From Pseudonocardia cypriaca (GTDB lineage Bacteria > Actinomycetota > Actinomycetes > Mycobacteriales > Pseudonocardiaceae): a stretch of 64,000 bases of DNA. The translations under genes and the position numbers were made by a program. Shown piece after piece: positions 40,403 through 49,448 of this stretch (the first letter of the stretch is position 1; each line of letters begins with the position of its first letter). Location: positions 1 through 64,000 of the forward strand of contig NZ_VFPH01000003.1 of the NCBI RefSeq assembly GCF_006717045.1, written 5' to 3'. A model generated the notes under the pieces. It had not been told where the DNA came from. It did not search any database and was given only the letters and a program-made list of their open reading frames with translations.

Positions 40403-41638
40403 TCAGGTGGTCAGGGCGGTGAGGGCGGCGTTGGTCAGGACGCGGACGCCGAAGGGGAGGGCGCGCTCGTCCAGGTCGAACGTGGGCTGGTGGATGTCGC
40501 GCATCGGGCCGTGGCCGGACCAGACGCCGAGGCGCGCCATCGCCCCCGGGACGTGCTCGAGGTACCAGGCGAAGTCCTCGCCGCCGCTGGACTGCAGGGT
40601 CTCGGCAGCGGCCTCCGGGCCACCGACGGTGATGGCAGCCCCGGTGAGCATGCCGGAGCTGACCGCCTCGTTGACGACCGGTGGCACGCCGCGGATGTGG
40701 TCGAGCTCGTAGGTGACCCCCGTGGGGGCGAGCACGGACTCCACGAGCCGCTGGATCACGTCCTCCAGCTCGCCCCAGGTGGCGTGGTCGGCGGTGCGCA
40801 GCGTGCCGCGCAGCACGCCGTGCTGCGGGATCGCGTTGGCCGCCTCGCCTGCCTGCACCGCGCCCCAGACGAGGACGGTGCCGGAGCGGGGGTCGACCTG
40901 CCGGGTGAGCAGGAGCGGGACCTGCGTGATGAGCAGGCCGATCGCCTCGACGAGGTCGGCGGTGAGGTGCGGGCGCGAGGTGTGGCCACCCGGGGAGGTG
41001 AGCCGGACCTCGAGGACGTCGCACGCGGAGGTGATCGGACCGACCCGGGTGCCGAGCCGACCGACCTCCAGGCGTGGGTCGCAGTGCAGCGCGAAGATCC
41101 GCTCGACGCCCTCCATGGCGCCGTCGGCGACCATGTCGATGGCGCCGCCCGGCTGCACCTCCTCGGCCGGCTGGAAGATCAGCCGGACGCGGCCGGGGAG
41201 CGCGGGCGCCGACGCCAGCGCGAGGCCGGCGCCGAGCAGCATGGCGGCGTGGGCGTCGTGGCCGCAGGCGTGCATGACGCCGTCGACCGTGGAGGCGAAC
41301 GGGAGGCCGGTGTTCTCCTGGAGGGGGAGCGCGTCGAGGTCGGCGCGCAGGGCAACGCACCGGTCGCCGAACCCCACGTCGCAGACGAGACCGGTTCCGC
41401 CGGGGAGGGTGCGGGGCTCGAGGCCTGCCGCCATCAGCCGCTGGGCGATCACCTGCGTGGTGCGGTGCTCGGAGCGGCCGAGCTCGGGTACGGCGTGGAA
41501 CGATCGGCGCCAGCCCACGACGTCGGCGCGGTGGGCGTCGAGCCAGGCGTCCAGCCAGGCAGGGCCACTACCCGCGCCGAGGTCGGGAACGGCGAGGTCG
41601 GCGACGGCAAGGTCGGTGTGCGCCTCCAGGAGGGTCAC
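40403..41638 (-). CDS. M20-family amidohydrolase (AmiA-like)
   Basis: This 411-residue metal-dependent amidase/carboxypeptidase has HAVPELGRSEHRTTQ, ALRADLDALPLQENTGLPFA, the ligand motif MHACGHDAHAAMLLGAGLAL, IFQPAEEVQPGGAIDMV (catalytic Glu) and SSGGEDFAWYLEHVPGA. It hydrolyses N-acyl or amide bonds; the substrate is unknown. GTG 41638 gives VTLLEAHTDLA; an upstream in-frame start would add about 32 Gly/Arg-rich residues. The lpdA-amidohydrolase neighbourhood is also seen in mycobacteria. Confidence 0.88.
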   Translation of the reverse strand: MTLLEAHTDLAVADLAVPDLGAGSGPAWLDAWLDAHRADVVGWRRSFHAVPELGRSEHRTTQVIAQRLMAAGLEPRTLPGGTGLVCDVGFGDRCVALRADLDALPLQENTGLPFASTVDGVMHACGHDAHAAMLLGAGLALASAPALPGRVRLIFQPAEEVQPGGAIDMVADGAMEGVERIFALHCDPRLEVGRLGTRVGPITSACDVLEVRLTSPGGHTSRPHLTADLVEAIGLLITQVPLLLTRQVDPRSGTVLVWGAVQAGEAANAIPQHGVLRGTLRTADHATWGELEDVIQRLVESVLAPTGVTYELDHIRGVPPVVNEAVSSGMLTGAAITVGGPEAAAETLQSSGGEDFAWYLEHVPGAMARLGVWSGHGPMRDIHQPTFDLDERALPFGVRVLTNAALTALTT

Positions 41639-42064
41639 CGGGCACCACCTGCCCGGCGGGCCCCCGGTCGGCCCGCCACGGCGCGGTGCGTCAGCGAACC
41701 GCGCATCGAGGCTGCTCTCACGTGCATCTCCCAATCGTGCTCACCCGGACGGCGGTAGACCAACCAGAACTGGGGCTGTTCCCGGTTTCGGCGCCGAGGT
41801 GTTGCCGACGTGAGGCGGGCGGGCCCGTAGCTGCGGACGAACGGTCGTCACGCCACGCGCCGAACGGGGACTCGCGCCGTTCGTCGCATGTGTTACGCGC
41901 GCGACGGCTCCCCGCATGCTGCCCACAAGGGCGATTTCGAGGCGCGAACATGAACTTGCGCTACCCGCTGGGGGGCCGGTGACGCGCAACGGCGGCGACA
42001 CCACCCGGAGGAGGGATCGGGGGCCGGGGGCGCAGCACGCGCCCGGACTGGCCAGAATGGGTGG
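41639..42064. other. Intergenic region between divergent amidohydrolase and kinase genes
   Basis: About 425 bases without a convincing gene. One hairpin, CGAACGG (41861-41867) with CCGTTCG (41877-41883), encloses GACTCGC, a single unit of the 22-bp repeat motif inverted. A ten-codon open frame begins at ATG 41950 but has no support. Promoters for both genes must lie here. Confidence 0.35.
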
Positions 42065-43678
42065 GTGGGACAGGATGGCTCGGACTCCGAGCAGGTGCGG
42101 CGGATCGGTGGCCGCTACACGCTGTCCGGGCTGCTCGGCGCGGGTGCCATGGGCACGGTGTGGTCGGGCTTCGACGAGGTGCTGCAGCGCCGGGTCGCGG
42201 TCAAGGAGCTGAAGGTCCCTCCCGGTGTCCCGTCGCACGAGGCGGCCGAGGCGCGGGAACGGATCATGCGCGAGGCGCGTGCGCTCGGCGGCCTCTCCCA
42301 CCCCAACATCATCACGGTCTTCGACGTGGTCGACGTCGAGGGCGAGCCCATGGTCGTGATGGAGCTCGTGCCGTCGCGCAACCTGGCGACGATGATCAGC
42401 GAGCAGGGCACGCTCACGATGTCGCAGGTCGCGGTCGTCGGCTTCGCGACGGCCGGTGGGTTGCGCGCTGCGCACCGCAGCGGGATCACCCACCGGGACG
42501 TCAAGCCCGGCAACGTCCTCATCGCCGACGACGGCCGCGTCAAGCTCACCGACTTCGGCATCGCCCGCAACGTGGCCGATGCGCCGATGACGAGCGCGGG
42601 CCTCGTGCTGGGCTCGCCTGCATACATCGCGCCCGAGGTGGCGATGGGCAAGGCCGTCACGCCTGCTGCGGACCTGTGGGGCCTGGGCGCCACGCTGTTC
42701 GCGGCCGTCGAGGGCCGCCCGCCGTACGACGTCGGCGGCGACCCGGTCGCCACGATCACCGAGGTCGTCGACGGCGACGTGCCGCGTCCCCGCGGGTCCG
42801 GGCCGGTCGCCGACGTGATCACCGCGCTGATGCGCAAGGAGCCGGAAGCGCGGATGCCCCTCGAGGAGGTGCGCCAGCGCCTGCGGCCGCTCATCGAGGA
42901 CCCGGACGACCCGGTCTACCCCGGCTCGCCGGACGCCCCGACGATCGGGGCGGGCCTCCACGTCCCGGCCCCGGCCCCGCGCAGCGAGATCTCCGGTCCG
43001 CGGCCTGCACCCCTGCCGCCGAGTCCGACGGCGACGCGCGCCCCGGTCGGCGCTGCACCGCTCGCGCCGTCGCCCGGCCCGTTGCCGGGCGGGTCGCGGT
43101 CCCCGTCGGGCTCCGGCCGCGCTCTGGCCCGGCCCGGGTCCGGTGCCGCGGTGACCGGCGTCGCCGCGATCGGGTACGTCCTGGCCGGCGCCGCCGTCGT
43201 GCTGGTGGGGATCCTGTTCGGCTGGAGCGTCACCCGCCTGCTGGGCGGCCAGTCCCCCGCCACCACGGTGAACGTGACGTCCGTGAGCACCCAGCTGTCG
43301 CAGCACACCGACCAGCTCGGGTTCACGATCCCCGTGCCGTCGAACTGGACCGCCTACCCGCACGAGCCGGTCGACGGCGAGCCCTCGGTCAGCTTCGTCA
43401 GCCCGGACGGCAGCGAGGAGCTCACGGTGCAGCGGGCGGGCTCGGCCGAGTCGGCCCGGTCGGTGCCCGGCACGGTGCTGGACGGGCCGACGGAGACGTC
43501 CGACGGAGCCGTCCAGCTGCAGTACACCGACGAAGAGCGCACCTCGTGGCGGCACGTCCAGCCGGCGGGCAAGGGCGCGTGGACGGTCACCCTCACCGTT
43601 CCGCAGAGCGTGGCGGGAGAGGCGTCCGCGGAGCTCTTCGACCTGCTCGTGGACGGGTTCGCACCGACCACCGCCTAG
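42065..43678 (+). CDS. Membrane Ser/Thr protein kinase (PknB-type)
   Basis: This 537-residue kinase has the P-loop GAGAMG (residues 25-30), catalytic Lys47 in VAVKELK, HRDVKPGN (143-150) and DFG (163-165). The cytoplasmic kinase domain (about 15-280) is followed by a Pro-rich juxtamembrane stretch, one helix (AAIGYVLAGAAVVLVGILFG, near 375) and an extracellular domain of about 140 residues with GFTIPVPSNWTAYPHEPVDG. This domain is not PASTA-like. Substrates are unknown. GTG 42065 precedes the kinase domain at normal distance; the nucleoside salvage genes follow 11 bp later. Confidence 0.93.
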   Translation: MGQDGSDSEQVRRIGGRYTLSGLLGAGAMGTVWSGFDEVLQRRVAVKELKVPPGVPSHEAAEARERIMREARALGGLSHPNIITVFDVVDVEGEPMVVMELVPSRNLATMISEQGTLTMSQVAVVGFATAGGLRAAHRSGITHRDVKPGNVLIADDGRVKLTDFGIARNVADAPMTSAGLVLGSPAYIAPEVAMGKAVTPAADLWGLGATLFAAVEGRPPYDVGGDPVATITEVVDGDVPRPRGSGPVADVITALMRKEPEARMPLEEVRQRLRPLIEDPDDPVYPGSPDAPTIGAGLHVPAPAPRSEISGPRPAPLPPSPTATRAPVGAAPLAPSPGPLPGGSRSPSGSGRALARPGSGAAVTGVAAIGYVLAGAAVVLVGILFGWSVTRLLGGQSPATTVNVTSVSTQLSQHTDQLGFTIPVPSNWTAYPHEPVDGEPSVSFVSPDGSEELTVQRAGSAESARSVPGTVLDGPTETSDGAVQLQYTDEERTSWRHVQPAGKGAWTVTLTVPQSVAGEASAELFDLLVDGFAPTTA

Positions 43679-43689
43679 GCTCCGGGCTC

Positions 43690-44478
43690 ATGAGCGCCGA
43701 CGACCCCGCCGCTGCAGCAGCGGCCATCGCGAAGGCCACCGGTGTGGACAGCCACGACGTCGCCGTGGTGCTGGGCTCCGGCTGGCGCCCCGCCGCCGAC
43801 GTGATCGGCGAGCCGGACGACGAGCTGGCGATGGCCGACCTGCCCGGCTTCCGGCCGCCGGGCGTGGCAGGCCACTCCGGCACCGTGCGGTCCGTCACCG
43901 TCGCTGAGCGCCGCGCGCTGGTGCTGCTGGGCCGTACGCACCTCTACGAGGGCCACGGCGTCGAGCCGGTGGTGCACGGCGTGCGCACCGCCGCGGCGGC
44001 CGGGTGCCGCACGGTGGTGCTGACCAACGCGGCGGGTGGGATCCGCGAAGGCATGCGCGTCGGTGAGCCCGTGCTGATCTCCGACCACCTCAACCTGACG
44101 AGCCTGTCGCCGCTCGTCGGTCCGCGGTTCACCGACCTGACCGACCTGTACTCGCCGCGGCTGCGGGCCATCGCCCGCGAGATCGACCCGGAGCTGTCCG
44201 AGGGCGTCTACGTGGGCCTGCCCGGGCCGCACTTCGAGACGCCCGCGGAGATCCGCATGTTCCGCCTGCTGGGTGCCGACCTGGTGGGCATGTCGACGGT
44301 GCTGGAGGCGATCGCCGCGCGCGCCGAGGGCGTGGAGGTGTTCGGGCTGTCGCTCGTCACGAACCTCGCCGCCGGCATCACCGGCGAGCCGCTCGACCAC
44401 CACGAGGTGCTGGCCGCGGGGGCCGCCGCGGCCGGGCGGATGGGCGCGTTGCTGCGCGACCTGATCGAGCGCGCATGA
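43690..44478 (+). CDS. deoD: Purine-nucleoside phosphorylase
   Basis: This 262-residue trimeric-type (PNP/MTAP) enzyme has VAVVLGSGWRPAADVI with the phosphate-binding Gly/Ser, PPGVAGHSGTVRSVTV, GRTHLYEGHGVEP, VVLTNAAGGIREGMRVGEPV, and GPHFETPAEIRMF with base-binding GLSLVTNLAAG. It phosphorolyses purine (deoxy)nucleosides to base plus (deoxy)ribose-1-phosphate. Its stop overlaps the next start (ATGA). Mycobacteria name the equivalent gene deoD though it is not the hexameric type. Confidence 0.94.
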   Translation: MSADDPAAAAAAIAKATGVDSHDVAVVLGSGWRPAADVIGEPDDELAMADLPGFRPPGVAGHSGTVRSVTVAERRALVLLGRTHLYEGHGVEPVVHGVRTAAAAGCRTVVLTNAAGGIREGMRVGEPVLISDHLNLTSLSPLVGPRFTDLTDLYSPRLRAIAREIDPELSEGVYVGLPGPHFETPAEIRMFRLLGADLVGMSTVLEAIAARAEGVEVFGLSLVTNLAAGITGEPLDHHEVLAAGAAAAGRMGALLRDLIERA

Positions 44479-46094
44479 CGCGGGGCACGACTCTGCGGCC
44501 CGAGCTGCGCGACGCGGCGATGCGCTGGATCGCCGACGACCCGGACCCGGCCACGCGCACCGAGCTGCAGCGGGTGCTGGCCGCGGCGATGGTCGGCACG
44601 GCCGGGGCGGTAGAGGACCTCGCCGACCGCATGTCCGGGATGCTGAGCTTCGGAACGGCGGGCCTGCGCGGTCCGGTGCGGGCGGGGCCTGCCGGGATGA
44701 ACGTCGCCGTCGTGCGGCGGGCGACGGCCGGGCTGGCCGCGTGGCTCGCCCGCGGAGGCGAGCGCGGCACGGTCGTGGTCGGGCGGGACGCGCGACACGG
44801 GTCGGCGGCGTTCGCGACGGCGGCGGCGCAGGTGCTCGCCGGTGCCGGGTTCGCGGTGCGGGCGCTGCCCGGTCCGCTACCCACGCCGGTGCTCGCGTTC
44901 GCGGTGCGGGAGCTGGGCGCCGTGGCCGGAGTGCAGATCACGGCCTCGCACAACCCGCCTGCCGACAACGGCTACAAGGTCTACCTGGCCGACGGGGCGC
45001 AGCTCGCCCCGCCGTCCGACGCCGAGATCGAGGCCGCGATCGCCGCGGCGCCCGCCGCCGTCTCGATCCCGACGGCCCCGACGGCCACCGAGGTGGACGT
45101 GACCGACGCCTACCTGGAGCGCGTCGCGCGGCTGCCCCGCGGGACGGCCCGTGACCTGCGCGTCGCACTCACGCCGATGCACGGTGTCGGGGGCGCCACC
45201 GCCGTGCACGCGCTGCACCGGGCCGGCTTCCCGAACGTGCACGTCGTCGGGTCGCAGGCGGCGCCGGACCCCGAATTCCCCACGGTGGCGTTCCCGAACC
45301 CGGAGGAGCCGGGCGCCACCGACGCGCTCATCGCGCTCGCCGCCGACGTGGACGCCGACCTGGCGATCGCCCTCGACCCGGACGCCGACCGCTGCGCACT
45401 CGCCGTGCCAACCGGGTCGGGGTGGCGGATGCTCACCGGCGACGAGACGGGCGTGCTGCTGGGGGACCACCTGCTGCGGTCCGGCGGCTTCGTGGACCCG
45501 CTCGTGGCCACCACCGTGGTGTCGTCGTCGATGCTCCGGCTGGTCGCGGCCGCGTACGGGGTGCGGTACGCCGAGACGCTCACCGGGTTCAAGTGGATCG
45601 TCCGTGGTGGGCCCGGTCTCGTCTACGGGTACGAGGAGGCGCTCGGCTACTGCGTCGACCCCGACGCGGTGCGGGACAAGGACGGCATCGCAGCGGCCGT
45701 GCTGGCCTGCGATCTCGCGGCCTCGCTGAAGGCCACCGGGCGGGGCGTGCCGGACCGGCTCGACGAGCTGGCCGTGGCACACGGGGTGCACCTGACCGAG
45801 GGGGTGTCGCTGCGGATGGAGCCCGCCGCGCGGGACGCGGCCGCGGCGCGGCTGCGCTCCGCCCCGCCGGAGGGCTGGACGAGCGAGCTACCGGCACCGG
45901 ACGTGCTGGTGCTGCGCCGCGACGGCGAGCGCCTCGTGATCCGGCCGTCGGGCACGGAGCCCAAGCTCAAGGCCTACCTGGAGGTGGTGGAACCGGTGCC
46001 GGACGCCGCCGCGCTCACCGCGGCCCGCACCGCGGCGAAGGACCGCCTCGACGCCCTGCGCGCAGAGGTCAGGACCCTGCTCGACGGCCGATGA
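44475..46094 (+). CDS. pmmB: Phospho-sugar mutase (phosphomannomutase/phosphopentomutase family, PmmB-like)
   Basis: This 539-residue alpha-D-phosphohexomutase family enzyme has FGTAGLRGPVRAGPAGMN, the active-site serine loop ITASHNPPADNGYKVYL, the metal loop ALDPDADRCALAVPT, the sugar-binding GYEEALGYCVDP, and the phosphate-binding RPSGTEPKLKAYLEV. All key loops are intact. Its place after purine-nucleoside phosphorylase suggests it may interconvert ribose-1- and ribose-5-phosphate. ATG 44475 overlaps deoD by 4 bases. Its 3' end overlaps the convergent SGNH gene by 26 bases. Confidence 0.92.
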   Translation: MTRGTTLRPELRDAAMRWIADDPDPATRTELQRVLAAAMVGTAGAVEDLADRMSGMLSFGTAGLRGPVRAGPAGMNVAVVRRATAGLAAWLARGGERGTVVVGRDARHGSAAFATAAAQVLAGAGFAVRALPGPLPTPVLAFAVRELGAVAGVQITASHNPPADNGYKVYLADGAQLAPPSDAEIEAAIAAAPAAVSIPTAPTATEVDVTDAYLERVARLPRGTARDLRVALTPMHGVGGATAVHALHRAGFPNVHVVGSQAAPDPEFPTVAFPNPEEPGATDALIALAADVDADLAIALDPDADRCALAVPTGSGWRMLTGDETGVLLGDHLLRSGGFVDPLVATTVVSSSMLRLVAAAYGVRYAETLTGFKWIVRGGPGLVYGYEEALGYCVDPDAVRDKDGIAAAVLACDLAASLKATGRGVPDRLDELAVAHGVHLTEGVSLRMEPAARDAAAARLRSAPPEGWTSELPAPDVLVLRRDGERLVIRPSGTEPKLKAYLEVVEPVPDAAALTAARTAAKDRLDALRAEVRTLLDGR

Positions 46095-46815
46095 CGTCCA
46101 GGATCTGACGCTCCCACATCGCGGCGATCATCCGGTAGCCCGTGGCGTTCGGGTGCAGCCCGTCGGCCAGCTCGTCGGATTCGAGGGGCTCCGAGACGTC
46201 GAGGTAGCGCATCGAGTGGCCGCGCCGCCTGAAGTCCCCGACGAGGGCCGCGCCCAGCCGGTTGAACTCCGCGCGGTCGCGCGCCTCGCCAGGGAGCGGG
46301 GCCCAGACGCCCGCCACGACCACGTGCGCGTCGGACACCATGACGATCTGCGAGAGGACGTCCTCCAGGCGGCTGACGGCCTTCTCCGGCGATGCACCCT
46401 TCAGCAGGTCGTTGGTCCCCATGTGCAGCAGCACGACGTCGGGGTCGGCGCGGCGCACCCATTCCGCGACCCGGGGGCGCATGTCCTCGAGCGTGAGACC
46501 GCTGCGGCCCTCGTAGTCGCAGTCGCGTACCGAGGCGGGCCCCGAGCGCTGCGACCCGACCATGTCGACCGTGACGCCGTCGCGCGCGAGCAGCCACTGC
46601 AGCGGCCCCCGGTAGCCGGCGGTCTCCGGGCTGCCGCTCCCCACCGTGCTCGACGCACCCAGCGGCATGATCCGCAGCACGACGGGGGCCGGCACCGGGG
46701 CGGCGGCGGCCCTGCGCTGCACCGGCACCGCGCCCGCGCTCACGCCCACCAGCACCATCAGCAGGACCGCGACGGCGAGCAGACCACGACCGAACCACGA
46801 ACCGACCCCGGCCAT
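46069..46815 (-). CDS. Secreted SGNH/GDSL-family hydrolase
   Basis: This 248-residue protein begins with a signal peptide or anchor (FGRGLLAVAVLLMVLVGVSA, then AAAAP). The hydrolase domain has MPLGASSTVGSGSPETAGYR in place of block I (Ser in ASSTVG), MVGSQRSGP, VVLLHMGTNDLLKG with the oxyanion Asn, and DGLHPNATGYRMIA with the Asp-His pair. It probably acts outside the membrane on an ester; the substrate is unknown. Its gene end overlaps pmmB by 26 bases. Confidence 0.9.
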   Translation of the reverse strand: MAGVGSWFGRGLLAVAVLLMVLVGVSAGAVPVQRRAAAAPVPAPVVLRIMPLGASSTVGSGSPETAGYRGPLQWLLARDGVTVDMVGSQRSGPASVRDCDYEGRSGLTLEDMRPRVAEWVRRADPDVVLLHMGTNDLLKGASPEKAVSRLEDVLSQIVMVSDAHVVVAGVWAPLPGEARDRAEFNRLGAALVGDFRRRGHSMRYLDVSEPLESDELADGLHPNATGYRMIAAMWERQILDVIGRRAGS

Positions 46816-46870
46816 CCCGCCCCTTCGTCCCGTCCGCGAGTCAATCTAGTTGCTGCGCAGGGGTGGGAAC

Positions 46871-47344
46871 ATGCTCTTCGTGGCCCGGTTGTTGATCGTC
46901 CATCACACCCCGTCGCCCGCCACCGCGGAGCTCCTCGACGCGGTCGTGCGCGGTGCGTCCGACCCGGACATCACCGGCGTCGACGTGGTTCGCCGGGCGG
47001 CGCTCGCCGCAACGGCCTCCGACCTGCTCGCCGCCGACGCGGTGGTCCTCGGCACGCCGGCCAACATCGGCTACATGTCCGGCGCGCTCAAGCACTTCTT
47101 CGACACCGTGTTCTACGTGTGCGGCGACGACACCCGCGGCCTTCCCTACGGCTGCTACGTGCACGGCAACCTCGGCGTGGAGGGGGCGGTGCGCGCCATC
47201 GGCTCGATCGCCGACGGCATGGGCTGGACGCGCGTGGCCGAACCGGTGGAGGTCATGGGCGCGCCGGACAAGGCGGCGCTTGAGGCGTGCTACGAGCTGG
47301 GCGCGGTCGTCGCGGCCGGGATCGCGCCGGACGAGGACGGCTAG
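46871..47344 (+). CDS. Flavodoxin-like NAD(P)H-dependent reductase
   Basis: This 157-residue flavodoxin fold reads RLLIVHHTPSPATAELLDAV at the FMN phosphate loop, then DAVVLGTPANIGYMSGALKH and FFDTVFYVCGDDTRG, with PYGCYVHGNLGVEGA. It is a single domain of the WrbA/NADPH-FMN reductase type with unknown substrate. ATG 46871 was used; an in-frame GTG at 46880 is nearly as good. It is divergent from the SGNH gene and convergent with upp. Confidence 0.85.
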   Translation: MLFVARLLIVHHTPSPATAELLDAVVRGASDPDITGVDVVRRAALAATASDLLAADAVVLGTPANIGYMSGALKHFFDTVFYVCGDDTRGLPYGCYVHGNLGVEGAVRAIGSIADGMGWTRVAEPVEVMGAPDKAALEACYELGAVVAAGIAPDEDG

Positions 47345-47375
47345 GCCGGGATCCGCCGAGTGTGAGCACGGAGCC

Positions 47376-47999
47376 TCAGATGGCCCCGAACTGCCGGTCG
47401 CCCGCGTCCCCCAGCCCCGGCACGATGAACGCGGAGTCGTTGAGGCGCTCGTCGATGCTGGCCGTGATGACCCGCACCGGGAGGCCGCTGTCGCGCAGGT
47501 GCGCGACGCCCTCCGGCGCGGCGAGCACGCAGATCGCGGTGACGTCGGTGGCGCCCCGCTCGGTGAGCAGCCGGATCGTGTGGGCCATCGAGCCGCCGGT
47601 GGCGAGCATCGGGTCGAGCACGAACACCGGCCGGCCCGCGAGCGTGGCCGGCAGCGACTCCATGTACGGCACCGGGCGGTGGGTCTCCTCGTCGCGCGCG
47701 AGCCCGACGAACCCCATCTGCGCCTCCGGCATGAGGCCGAGCGCCGCGTCCGCCATGCCCAGCCCGGCCCGGAGCACGGGCACGAGCAGCGGCGGGTTCG
47801 CGAGCCGGTAGCCCACGGTGCGGGCCACCGGCGTGTGCAGCGGGGCCGTGGCCAGCGGGGCGTCGCGGGTGGCCTCGTAGATGAGCATGAGGGTGAGGTC
47901 GGCGAGCGCCGCGCGGAAGGCGGCGTTGTCGGTGCGCGCGTCGCGCAGCTCCGACAGCCGGGCCTTGGCCAGTGGGTGGTCGACGACCTGCACGTCCAT
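47376..47999 (-). CDS. upp: Uracil phosphoribosyltransferase
   Basis: This 207-residue enzyme has the UPRT order: VVDHPLAKARLSELRDART, YEATRDAPLATAPLHTPVA, VPVLRAGLGMADAALGLMPE, the PRPP loop VFVLDPMLATGGSMAHTI, and the uracil-binding C-terminus DERLNDSAFIVPGLGDAGDR. It makes UMP from uracil and PRPP in pyrimidine salvage. It completes the local nucleoside salvage set with deoD and pmmB. Confidence 0.96.
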   Translation of the reverse strand: MDVQVVDHPLAKARLSELRDARTDNAAFRAALADLTLMLIYEATRDAPLATAPLHTPVARTVGYRLANPPLLVPVLRAGLGMADAALGLMPEAQMGFVGLARDEETHRPVPYMESLPATLAGRPVFVLDPMLATGGSMAHTIRLLTERGATDVTAICVLAAPEGVAHLRDSGLPVRVITASIDERLNDSAFIVPGLGDAGDRQFGAI

Positions 48000-48009
48000 G
48001 GGGCAGAGG

Positions 48010-48591
48010 CTAATGCGTCGGAACTGTTGCGGTTCGCTCCGTGGAGCGGTACAGCGCGGCGGCGAGCCAGGCGAGGCCGGTCGCGGCGAGGACGAGGCCG
48101 GGGTTCAACGTGACGTCGGGCAGGACGCCGCGCAGCCCGATCGCGACGGCGCCGATCGCGTACAGCGCGACCGCGACGGGCGGGTGGCCGCCGCGCGCGA
48201 GCGCCGCGGCGAACAGCAGCGCACCGACGAGGAGGACGGCCTGGGTGCCGGTGAAGACGGCGCCGGCGAGGCCGTCGAGGAGGTCGGCGACGGTCGCGGG
48301 CGGCACGAACGGGAGGACGAAGTTCACGACGTACTCGCAGCCGACGAGCCCGGCGAGGCCCAGCGAGTTGAGCGCGTAGCCGGCGAGCCCGAGTACACCG
48401 GTCCGCTCGCGGGTGCTCGTGTACAGGCCGGTCAGCAGCCAGAGCCCGAACAGCTGGGCCAGCGGCGCCGCCGCGCGGGCGAGGTCGGTGCTCGGGACGA
48501 GCCCGCCGCGGCGGGCGGCGTTGAAGCAGATGGCGAACGCGCACAGCATGCCGGCGATCGCGGCGAGCCGGTGCAGGGTGGGGACGGGCAC
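48010..48591 (-). CDS. Six-helix membrane protein, DUF4386-like
   Basis: This 193-residue integral membrane protein has about six hydrophobic segments (LHRLAAIAGMLCAFAICFNA, AQLFGLWLLTGLYTS, VLGLAGYALNSLGLAGLVGC, VFTGTQAVLLVGALLFAAAL, LYAIGAVAIGLRGVL and a last one). The pattern resembles DUF4386/DUF998-type proteins of unknown role. GTG 48591 follows GAGGAG. It is divergent from the response-regulator gene, with both promoters in a 175-220-bp gap. Confidence 0.75.
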   Translation of the reverse strand: MPVPTLHRLAAIAGMLCAFAICFNAARRGGLVPSTDLARAAAPLAQLFGLWLLTGLYTSTRERTGVLGLAGYALNSLGLAGLVGCEYVVNFVLPFVPPATVADLLDGLAGAVFTGTQAVLLVGALLFAAALARGGHPPVAVALYAIGAVAIGLRGVLPDVTLNPGLVLAATGLAWLAAALYRSTERTATVPTH

Positions 48592-48809
48592 TGGGGATCT
48601 CCTCTCGGGTGCGCTCGAAAGGGCGCGGGGCCGATCAGAGCGCGCGCCCGGCCGGATCCCCCGTCCCGCGTGGGCAGGCCAAGACATCGGCAAGGGTCCT
48701 TGCGTTTCGGTGACGTCCGCTTCCGGTCGGCGACGCCACTGCCCGCTCGCCCTACCGTCATCCCCGTGACGCACGGCTCGTCGTCGAGGACGACCCCACG
48801 CTCGCCGAG

Positions 48810-49448
48810 GTGGTGGGCATCTACCTCGGCCGCGCCGGGTTCGTCGTCGAGCACGCCGTCGACGGCGAGCAGGCGCTGCTGGCGTGCGCCCGGAGGTCGC
48901 CCGACCTGGTGGTGCTGGACCTCATGCTGCCGGGCGTCGACGGGCGGGAGGTCTGCCGCAGGCTCCGGGCCGCAGGGCCCACACCGGTGATCATCCTGAC
49001 TGCGCTGGGGAGCGTCGGTGACCGGGTGCTCGGACTGGAGCTGGGCGCCGACGACTACGTGACCAAGCCGTTCAGCCCCCGGGAGCTGGTACTGCGCGCG
49101 CAGGCGGTGCTGCGGCGCGTCGGACCGGCCCCCTCCCCCGCTCTCCTGGTCGACGGCGACCTCGACCTCGACGTCGTCGGGCGCAAGGCCCGCCGCGGCG
49201 GGCGCGATCTGCCGATGACCACCAGGGAGTTCGACCTGCTCGCATTCCTGCTGCGCCACCCCGGTCAGGCGTTCACCCGCGACGAGCTGCTGCGCCGGGT
49301 ATGGGGCTGGACGGTCGGCGGGCACGCGACCGTGACGTCCCACGTGCGGCACCTGCGCGAGAAGGTCGAGGACCAGCCATCCCGGCCGGAACGGCTGGTC
49401 ACGGTGTGGGGAGTCGGCTACCGCTGGGAGCCGGCGCGCCGTGCGTGA
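48810..49448 (+). CDS. OmpR/PhoB-family response regulator with disrupted N-terminus
   Basis: The product has a receiver domain (phospho-acceptor Asp in LVVLDLMLPGVDG, Lys in DDYVTKPFSP) and a winged helix (MTTREFDLLAFLLRHPGQAF, VTVWGVGYRW). GTG 48810 is the first start codon in the frame. However, codons before it read RLVVEDDPTLAE, containing the Mg2+-binding acidic pair that any working receiver needs. A GTG-ACG at 48766 would give the usual VT-RLVVEDD start if two bases (CA, 48772-48773) were absent. The frame is open back to TGA 48711. So the gene is either frameshifted at its start or uses an unusual start codon. The kinase gene overlaps its end. Confidence 0.7.
   Translation: MVGIYLGRAGFVVEHAVDGEQALLACARRSPDLVVLDLMLPGVDGREVCRRLRAAGPTPVIILTALGSVGDRVLGLELGADDYVTKPFSPRELVLRAQAVLRRVGPAPSPALLVDGDLDLDVVGRKARRGGRDLPMTTREFDLLAFLLRHPGQAFTRDELLRRVWGWTVGGHATVTSHVRHLREKVEDQPSRPERLVTVWGVGYRWEPARRA

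Noticed and set aside
41950..41982. Ten-codon open frame (MNLRYPLGGR) before the kinase gene
   Set aside because: No ribosome-binding site or family support; too short to distinguish from chance.
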